Part shown: positions 58,766 to 64,000 of the stretch, piece after piece
Layout: each line of letters begins with the position of its first letter
Numbering within the stretch: position 1 is the first letter of the stretch
Assembly: GCF_900167975.1 (NCBI RefSeq)
Contig: NZ_FUZU01000001.1
Coordinates: forward strand, 3,061,331 to 3,125,330
Length of the DNA stretch: 64,000 nucleotides
Direction: 5' to 3'
From: Ohtaekwangia koreensis
GTDB lineage: Bacteria; Bacteroidota; Bacteroidia; Cytophagales; Cyclobacteriaceae
The notes under the pieces: generated by a model
The model's input: the letters and a program-made list of their open reading frames with translations, nothing else
The model's database searches: none
Told to the model about the DNA's origin: nothing
Position numbers and translations under genes: made by a program

Positions 58766-60049
58766 ATGAAAAATATTTCACGAATACTATTTTTCTCCTT
58801 CCTGGCATTGAGTATAAATATCAATGCTCAAACACTGAGTTATATCGGTACACCAAAAGGGAGTGCAGTGACAGCCTATATTGTCCCCGAGATGTCCAAT
58901 GCAGATCGCGCGTACTGGGATTCTTATTTTGCCAGTCCAAACCGGACTCAATTTGTTACCTCCAACGGCTACAGTTCGTCACGAACTTTTAATTGTCATG
59001 GATATGCCTGGAGTATAGCAGAAGGCGGGCCAACCCGATGGATCGGGTACTATGTTCAAACAGACGAAGATGTATACATGACGGACGGAAGCTATATCCA
59101 GGTTTGTTCAGAAACATATCCGGGAAAAGTTTCATGGGGATCGGGTGATCATACAGCGATCACAACGCCAACGCCAGGAAGATTCAAATCAAAATGGAAC
59201 ATGTACCCATTAATGGAGCACAATTGGAACGATACTCCCTACGGGACAACAAACCTGAAATACTATGTCGCCACAAAAATATCCGCGAGTAATTCTTTTA
59301 TCTGTGGCAACACTACATACTCGGTTCCATACTTTGCTGGCGGTACCTATACCTGGACGAAGAGCAGCAACATTTCATTAAACACTACTTCCGGCAATTC
59401 GGTTGTAGCAACTGCAAACTGGAATGGTCCGGGATGGGTTGAAGTGGTGATCACCTCCCCGTGCTCCAGCACCTCCGTTACTACCCGGCTGAACGTATCT
59501 GTTGGTCCTACTATAGGAGCCGTAAACATACCACAGAATACATTTTATGGAGGCTACGCAAATGTATATGCCGAAGTGCCACAGGTTGCCGGCGCAGGTT
59601 ACTATGACTACGAGTGGTATCTGGATGGCTCGTTTCAACAGACCAGTGCTTATAACCACGAATTTACTTTTTATGGCTGCGGAAGCCATTACGTAGGAGT
59701 ACGAGCCTATACGGCTAACTGCGGCTGGACAGATTTCAGCTACGCATACTTTTATGTGAATTGCAACGGCATGTATAGTATAGGTATATATCCGAACCCG
59801 GTAAACGATTATGTGACCATCAGCCTCGAGAATACAAAGGCAGAGAAACAAAACCCTTCACCGGCAAGTACATCCTCTGCCGCTTATGACATAACACTCT
59901 ACGATAATCAGGGCCAGCTACGAAGATCAGCCAGCTTAAAAGACGGTCCACTACAGTTAAGTACAGCGAACTTGCCGGAAGGCGAATACTATATTCATGT
60001 ATCGCAAGGCAAAGAACTCTTTACGAAACGAATAATCATTAAGCATTAA
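58766..60049 (+). CDS. T9SS-secreted protein with FNCHGYAW motif and type A sorting domain
   Basis: 427 residues from ATG 58766 (MKNISRILFFSFLALSININ signal). The mature N-terminal domain has SRTFNCHGYAWSIAEGG (Cys about residue 74) and later WGSGDHTAITTPTPGRF (His about 131), an order seen in CHAP/NlpC-like cysteine peptidases, though the fold is not certain. Two Ig-like/PKD-like stretches follow (ICGNTTYSVPYFAGGTYTWT; YDYEWYLDGSFQQTSAYNHE), then a type A sorting domain: IGIYPNPVNDYVTISLENT and DITLYDNQGQLRRSASLKDG. Exported via T9SS. It may be a surface peptidase or amidase; the neighbour at 58024 is probably linked. A terminator follows at 60089. Confidence 0.75.
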   Translation: MKNISRILFFSFLALSININAQTLSYIGTPKGSAVTAYIVPEMSNADRAYWDSYFASPNRTQFVTSNGYSSSRTFNCHGYAWSIAEGGPTRWIGYYVQTDEDVYMTDGSYIQVCSETYPGKVSWGSGDHTAITTPTPGRFKSKWNMYPLMEHNWNDTPYGTTNLKYYVATKISASNSFICGNTTYSVPYFAGGTYTWTKSSNISLNTTSGNSVVATANWNGPGWVEVVITSPCSSTSVTTRLNVSVGPTIGAVNIPQNTFYGGYANVYAEVPQVAGAGYYDYEWYLDGSFQQTSAYNHEFTFYGCGSHYVGVRAYTANCGWTDFSYAYFYVNCNGMYSIGIYPNPVNDYVTISLENTKAEKQNPSPASTSSAAYDITLYDNQGQLRRSASLKDGPLQLSTANLPEGEYYIHVSQGKELFTKRIIIKH

Positions 60050-60088
60050 GTATATAATTCGTAGTCTCTACAACCGAAAAGAAGTGCC

Positions 60089-60117
60089 AAGTTCCGATAG
60101 ACTAACTATCGGAACTT
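60089..60117 (+). terminator. Terminator after the T9SS protein gene
   Basis: AAGTTCCGATAG (60089-60100) pairs perfectly with CTATCGGAACTT (60106-60117); followed by TGTTTTT. It ends the two-gene transcript 58024-60049. Confidence 0.9.
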
Positions 60118-60256
60118 TGTTTTTAACAACCAGCTAAAACAGAGGCATCCCGCAACGCCATGGCTACGGCACAATTATTTACCTTCTAAATCGAGCGTCT
60201 TAATGGACGTGTATTTAAAATCTATGCAACCGCTCGGCGCATCAAAATAAAACGCT

Positions 60257-61132
60257 ATGAATATAATACTGGGTGCTTCAGGACAAGTTGGTTCCGCTAT
60301 CGTTAACAATTTACTTTCCAGGAATGAAAGCGTGAAAGCTATTATCAGAAATCCAGATAAAGCTAAAACACTACAGATAAATAAAAACCTGACGATTGAA
60401 GTGGCCGATGCATTTGATTTACCTGCATTGGAGAACGCTTTCAGAAATGGTGATACTATATTTCTGTTAACACCGGAAACAGGAAATAGCAATGATGTGA
60501 TTGGAGATACTAAAAAGATCTTAACCAACTATAGAAAAGCTATTGAGAATTCAACCATTAAAAAGATAGTGGGATTATCCTCGATGGGAGCGCAACATGA
60601 AAATGATAGTGGTAACCTGAAGATGTCATACCTGCTTGAGCATTCCTTCATGTCGCTTGACATTCAGAAAATCTTTATACGTCCCGCTTACTACTATAGC
60701 AATTGGATGAATTATGTTTCTGTTATTCAGGATACGGGTATACTCCCATCGTTTTATCCTGTTGATTTGAAAATATCTATGATATCGCCACTAGACGTTG
60801 CACAATTCATTGCCGACATGATGGTTCGAGATATAGAGGGCGAACCTGTCTTTGAAATAGAGGGCCCGGAGTCGTATAACGCAACTGACATTGCGAATAT
60901 GTTCGGGAATGCTCTAGGACGAGAAGTCAAAGTACAGCAGATACCTCGCCAGGAATGGGCAAAAACGCTCCAGGGATTTGGCTTCACCGCAGATGCTACA
61001 AAGAACTTCATCGAAATGACGCAGATGGTTGTTGACGGTAAAACCGGACCTGAAGGCAAAGGCACAATTCCTGTAAAGGCGACAACCGGATTCAGTGAAT
61101 ATCTGGCGGAACATATACACCAAACCGTATAG
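60257..61132 (+). CDS. NmrA-family NAD(P)-binding oxidoreductase
   Basis: 291 residues. The Rossmann motif is at the very start: MNIILGASGQVGSAIVNNLL (GASGQVG, GxxGxxG). IEVADAFDLPALENAFRNGD and FLLTPETGNSNDVIGDTKKI follow the pattern of NmrA/QorB-like proteins, with KIVGLSSMGAQHENDSGNLK and FIRPAYYYSNWMNYVSVIQ. These act on quinones, or sense redox NAD(P) state. ISPLDVAQFIADMMVRDIEG matches the C-terminal lid. A terminator is at 61222. Confidence 0.88.
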   Translation: MNIILGASGQVGSAIVNNLLSRNESVKAIIRNPDKAKTLQINKNLTIEVADAFDLPALENAFRNGDTIFLLTPETGNSNDVIGDTKKILTNYRKAIENSTIKKIVGLSSMGAQHENDSGNLKMSYLLEHSFMSLDIQKIFIRPAYYYSNWMNYVSVIQDTGILPSFYPVDLKISMISPLDVAQFIADMMVRDIEGEPVFEIEGPESYNATDIANMFGNALGREVKVQQIPRQEWAKTLQGFGFTADATKNFIEMTQMVVDGKTGPEGKGTIPVKATTGFSEYLAEHIHQTV

Positions 61133-61221
61133 GCTATCGCTGTCCTTCACGCAGATCCCTTATCATCCACTTCCCGAAATATAGTGGTGTAACATTTAAG
61201 CTGTTCACTATATATAGTAAG

Positions 61222-61258
61222 AACGAGCGAGGTCAGGCAAAACACCTTCGCTTGTTTT
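61222..61258 (+). terminator. Terminator after the NmrA-family gene
   Basis: AACGAGCGAGGT (61222-61233) pairs with ACCTTCGCTTGTT (ending 61256) with one bulge and one G-T pair; a short T-run (TTTT) follows. Confidence 0.6.
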
Positions 61259-61381
61259 CCACGGGCCAATCCAATCAATTTTATACCCGTTCTTTGAACG
61301 TTTTTTACACCTTGAGTTTGTAAGGCAGACAGGAATTCAGGTCGTCATCATTGTACGTTCACCAATTTAAACTAAACGCCA

Positions 61382-62779
61382 ATGAAAAAACGATTATCCC
61401 AAACCCTCATTCTTGTGATCCTCCTTGCAGCAGTTACATATGCTTGCAAGGAAGAGAGTATGGTGCCGGCAGACGACTCTTCCGGATCTACCGGCGATGA
61501 TGCATCCGCCATGCGCAAACCGTCTGACAATGATTTCCAGGTTTCACTTGTAGTGGACAGCACCACCTGGAAATATACACTTACAAAGAGTGTTGGAACA
61601 AAAGATCCGGGACACTTTATTATAGACTTTGGTACGTGTGGCGAAGCAAGTCCAACGATATCAAATATAGTGTCGGTATCCGTTAACGGTAAAGATTGGT
61701 CGCATCAGATTTCCAGCAGCGAAGGCAATACAGGATGCGCTATACATTCAGCCAACATCGTGAAGTTTGATAACCTCGGATGTGCAAACCAATACGTCAT
61801 TGAGTTTACACTGGATACACTATACTCTCAGGTCGGCACAACAGGTTGGATAAAGAGCGGCCGTACATGCGTCTCCAAGACACTGACAGGTCCTGGCTGC
61901 AGAGGATATACCCTTACATCTACGATGGAGGCTGCTCCCTCGATGATCGGCAAACCTTACAATGAGATCAATACCTATATGAAAACTTTCGGTTTTGATT
62001 ATTCTGAACATCCGCATTGCAACAGTGGATATGGCGGACATTCCGAGGGTATACATTGCGATATTGTACGGGATGCTACATTCGCTAAACCTGTTTTTCG
62101 TTTTGATATACATATAGATCCTGTTATCGATGGAGACCGATGCAGCGCTACCACGGTAGATCGTCAACGAAATGAAATGAAGTCAATAACAAACAACACT
62201 ACGTGGGCCAAAGTGCAAGGCAACTGGGATGAGTGGCAAATATTGGAATGGAAATTTAAACTTCCCGCAGGTTTTCAACCGACTGCCAATTTCTGCCACA
62301 TTCACCAGTTGAAGGCGCAAGACGGACCTAACAACGGCAGCCCGGTAATCACCATCACACCACGTGCAAACAGTGATGGCACCAACAAGCGCATGCAAAT
62401 TATACATTCCGTAGATGGAGCAAGCACGGGCAAAGGTACCGTAGTTAACAATATACCTTTGTCAGATTTCGAAGATGAGTGGGTGCAGGTACGTGAAGAG
62501 ATGCACTATACACATAACGGTTATTATGCTTGCGAAATTATTCGCATCCGTGACGGTAAAGTATTGATCGATTTCGAGGACACCAACATTGATATGTGGC
62601 GTAGTGGTGCTTCATTTATTCGAAACAAGTATGGCATTTACCGCAGCCTGGCAGGTGGTAGATTAGACAACAACCCCGTAGGACAAAGTCCCTTGTTAAA
62701 AAACGAATCCCTGTGGATTACAGATTTCAAAGTATACGAGAAGAACACGAGTCCAGATCCCGGCACACCACACAATTAA
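61382..62779 (+). CDS. Lipoprotein, jelly-roll polysaccharide lyase-like
   Basis: 465 residues. The N-terminal signal MKKRLSQTLILVILLAAVTYAC ends in a lipobox Cys. A ~110-residue beta domain follows, then a C-terminal jelly-roll (about residue 180 onward): GYTLTSTMEAAPSMIGKPYN, RQRNEMKSITNNTTW, WDEWQILEWKFKLPAG, NFCHIHQLKAQDG and DFEDEWVQVREEMHYTHNGY. The RQRNEMK and HIHQLK strings are typical of ConA-like polysaccharide lyases or related secreted hydrolases, with Arg/Asn/Glu on one face. The exact family and substrate are unknown, possibly alginate, glucuronan or a related uronate polymer. It is surface-anchored and followed by a terminator at 62799. Confidence 0.75.
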   Translation: MKKRLSQTLILVILLAAVTYACKEESMVPADDSSGSTGDDASAMRKPSDNDFQVSLVVDSTTWKYTLTKSVGTKDPGHFIIDFGTCGEASPTISNIVSVSVNGKDWSHQISSSEGNTGCAIHSANIVKFDNLGCANQYVIEFTLDTLYSQVGTTGWIKSGRTCVSKTLTGPGCRGYTLTSTMEAAPSMIGKPYNEINTYMKTFGFDYSEHPHCNSGYGGHSEGIHCDIVRDATFAKPVFRFDIHIDPVIDGDRCSATTVDRQRNEMKSITNNTTWAKVQGNWDEWQILEWKFKLPAGFQPTANFCHIHQLKAQDGPNNGSPVITITPRANSDGTNKRMQIIHSVDGASTGKGTVVNNIPLSDFEDEWVQVREEMHYTHNGYYACEIIRIRDGKVLIDFEDTNIDMWRSGASFIRNKYGIYRSLAGGRLDNNPVGQSPLLKNESLWITDFKVYEKNTSPDPGTPHN

Positions 62780-62798
62780 TTCTGCAGTGATACTCAAC

Positions 62799-62845
62799 AA
62801 AATCAAATCTGAATTCTTTATCCGTAAAGGTTCAGATTTGATTTT
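62799..62845 (+). terminator. Terminator after the lyase-like gene
   Basis: AAAATCAAATCTGAA (62799-62813) pairs perfectly with TTCAGATTTGATTTT (62831-62845), 19 bases after the stop codon. The right arm ends in a T-run. Confidence 0.75.
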
Positions 62846-62951
62846 CTCATACAAAAAAACTGATTACTATAGTTCGTGTTATACGCTATATAACACCCAC
62901 TGAAGAATCTATAATATATACTTTCATACCAGTGGAATAGGTTATAACTTC

Positions 62952-63395
62952 ATGCCTATGATACGGAAAGAGATTTTACCGGCCGTGGCGGCCATTATCT
63001 TCAATGAAAAAGGAGATATTCTGTTGCAAAGACGAATGGACACAAAGAAATGGTGTGTAATCTCAGGGCATGTGGAGTTCGGGGAAACGGTACAGGAAGC
63101 CATTGTCCGGGAGATACAGGAAGAAGCCTATACGCGAAGTGAAGTAGTTCGATTGATTGGCGTATACTCTTCACCGGAATATACTACATATTATTATCCC
63201 GACAGAGCCGTACAGTATGTTGTTACGTACTTTGAAGTAAAGCTTATAGATCAAATCCAGGAAGGTATATCCAACAGTGAAAGCGCTGCGTTCTCATATT
63301 TTCCGCTGCACAGATTACCCGATGAACTCGACCTGATGAACCCCCATTGGCTCAAGGATGCATTGGATCCGGAATCAAAAGTATTCACCCGGTAA
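62952..63395 (+). CDS. NUDIX hydrolase
   Basis: 147 residues. Start MPMIRKEILPAVAAIIFNEK; an ATG two codons later is possible. The NUDIX box is GHVEFGETVQEAIVREIQEE followed by AYT: GxxxxxExxxxxxxREIxEE is intact (metal-binding Glu residues present), but the usual Gly after EE-x is Tyr. Members hydrolyse nucleoside-diphosphate-linked compounds. The GVYSSPEYTTYYYPDRAVQY loop follows. Specific substrate unknown. Single gene between the lyase-like gene and a convergent small ORF. Confidence 0.88.
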   Translation: MPMIRKEILPAVAAIIFNEKGDILLQRRMDTKKWCVISGHVEFGETVQEAIVREIQEEAYTRSEVVRLIGVYSSPEYTTYYYPDRAVQYVVTYFEVKLIDQIQEGISNSESAAFSYFPLHRLPDELDLMNPHWLKDALDPESKVFTR

Positions 63396-63476
63396 GAGTC
63401 GCTGGTGTGAGCGATTTATATACTGCTACGGCTATACTGTAAACATAGTCTACTTCCTATATATACCAATTTACTA

Positions 63477-63695
63477 CTAATCGATCTTGATATCATCGAC
63501 AGCGTCAATACTCAGAAATGCACGCACGTTTGAAAAAAAAGACTTCCGTTGGCGAATGATGATGTATTCGTTATTAATCACCTGTACGATTTGACATTTC
63601 TGAACAACTTGTCTTTTGTTATAGGTCAGTTCAATCGACTGCCTGGCTTCCTTCATTATATTCAGGATGCTGAGTTTTTCATGAAATGTCATCAT
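63477..63695 (-). CDS. Small hypothetical protein
   Basis: 72 residues: MMTFHEKLSILNIMKEARQS, then LTYNKRQVVQKCQIVQVINN and IIIRQRKSFFSNVRAFLSID, ending DAVDDIKID. Alternating beta-like segments and basic residues give it the look of a small PilZ- or SH3-like beta protein (QVVQKCQIVQVINNEYIIIR), but I can name no family. Convergent with the NUDIX gene. Codon use is ordinary. Confidence 0.5.
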   Translation of the reverse strand: MMTFHEKLSILNIMKEARQSIELTYNKRQVVQKCQIVQVINNEYIIIRQRKSFFSNVRAFLSIDAVDDIKID

Positions 63696-64000
63696 AAGAT
63701 TTAAACGTTTTAATTTATAGTGTAACCTTCTCGCCTTCTGAGTAATCTATAGTGCTATAGCTGCCCGGTCAGTGAACTATACAAAGGTGAACTGCTTAAA
63801 ATTATTTTGCTCGTTTAAATGAAAGTCTATCTGACATTGGGTGCTAAAAAAACGCGCACAGGATGTTGCGGTGAATTGCTCTCTAAAAGCCAGAACAAAC
63901 CATTGAAAAGGCCTAATTCACCACTTTTTGCATAAATTACTTATCAACGATATCAGTGTTTTACTTAGAAGCTGTAAGGTGTAAACGCAACCCGTCCGCG
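63696..64000. other. Non-coding end of the window
   Basis: 305 bases upstream of the small minus-strand ORF, with no gene or repeat recognised. The TATAGTGCTATAGC string near 63750 is a short palindrome. The next gene probably lies beyond the window. Confidence 0.4.

Noticed and set aside
1-64000. tRNA, rRNA or CRISPR features
   Set aside because: No tRNA-like cloverleaf, rRNA segment or regularly spaced repeat array was recognised in any gap.

Overview
The window looks like a chromosomal stretch from a Bacteroidota bacterium of the Cytophagales type. Supporting signs: type IX secretion sorting domains of both kinds (C-terminal in 20098-21948, 37459-40317 and 58766-60049), Asp-rich lipoprotein N-termini, large FtsX/MacB-like permeases with an N-terminal prefix domain paired with PadR regulators, several DinB proteins, -7 promoter elements of the form TAnnTTTG, and almost no Shine-Dalgarno sequences. 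No tRNA, rRNA or CRISPR array was seen. The native genes are unusually rich in TATA and in ATA isoleucine codons; the island at 5.4-10.5 kb much less so.

Layout. 1-5.0 kb: 3' part of an FtsX-like permease, a secreted DinB protein, a GH114-like lipoprotein and a protein of unknown function. 5.2-14.1 kb: an accessory, defence-like island. Its core is three tightly coupled genes: a metallo-beta-lactamase-fold protein (5402-6439), a trypsin-like protease fused to a STAND-like NTPase (6441-7901) and an AAA ATPase with a TPR-like C-terminus (7898-10519). A gene of unknown function (10778-11527) follows, lying between two copies of an imperfect ~170-bp non-coding repeat and preceded by a motif also found upstream of the first gene. 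Then come a divergent XRE regulator/small protein pair, an unknown gene and a gene whose 5' end is duplicated as a relic. 14.1-19.8 kb: TetR regulator and SDR dehydrogenase with a visible double operator, a PadR/permease operon with a perfect 14-bp inverted repeat at its promoter, and a DinB protein. 19.8-26.6 kb: a T9SS type B repeat protein, a lipoprotein hydrolase, a Tat-exported oxidoreductase, an acetyltransferase, a histidine kinase, and three tiny ORFs that share a Lys-Trp motif.

26.7-36.9 kb is a nine-gene, co-directional surface-glycan cluster: Wzm-like permease, Wzt-like ATPase with a C-terminal substrate domain, six glycosyltransferase-2 proteins (one fused to a methyltransferase) and a polysaccharide deacetylase. 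It probably builds a polysaccharide in the cytoplasm and exports it through the ABC transporter. 36.9-45.9 kb: a small membrane protein, a 952-residue ELWxxDGT-repeat protein sorted by T9SS, a DinB protein, a second PadR/permease operon, an orphan ABC ATPase and a TMEM14-like protein. 46-64 kb: a TPR histidine kinase, an LLM flavin oxidoreductase, an ABC-F protein, a PLD-like unknown, TatA next to a Tat/lipoprotein-type TIG-intradiol dioxygenase, a Lys-rich small protein, xseA/xseB, a DoxX-like protein, a MITE-like element, a two-gene secreted pair, an NmrA-family protein, a polysaccharide-lyase-like lipoprotein and a NUDIX hydrolase.

All assignments come from reading motifs by eye. No database search was possible, so family names are recognition calls and start codons were chosen from family N-termini.
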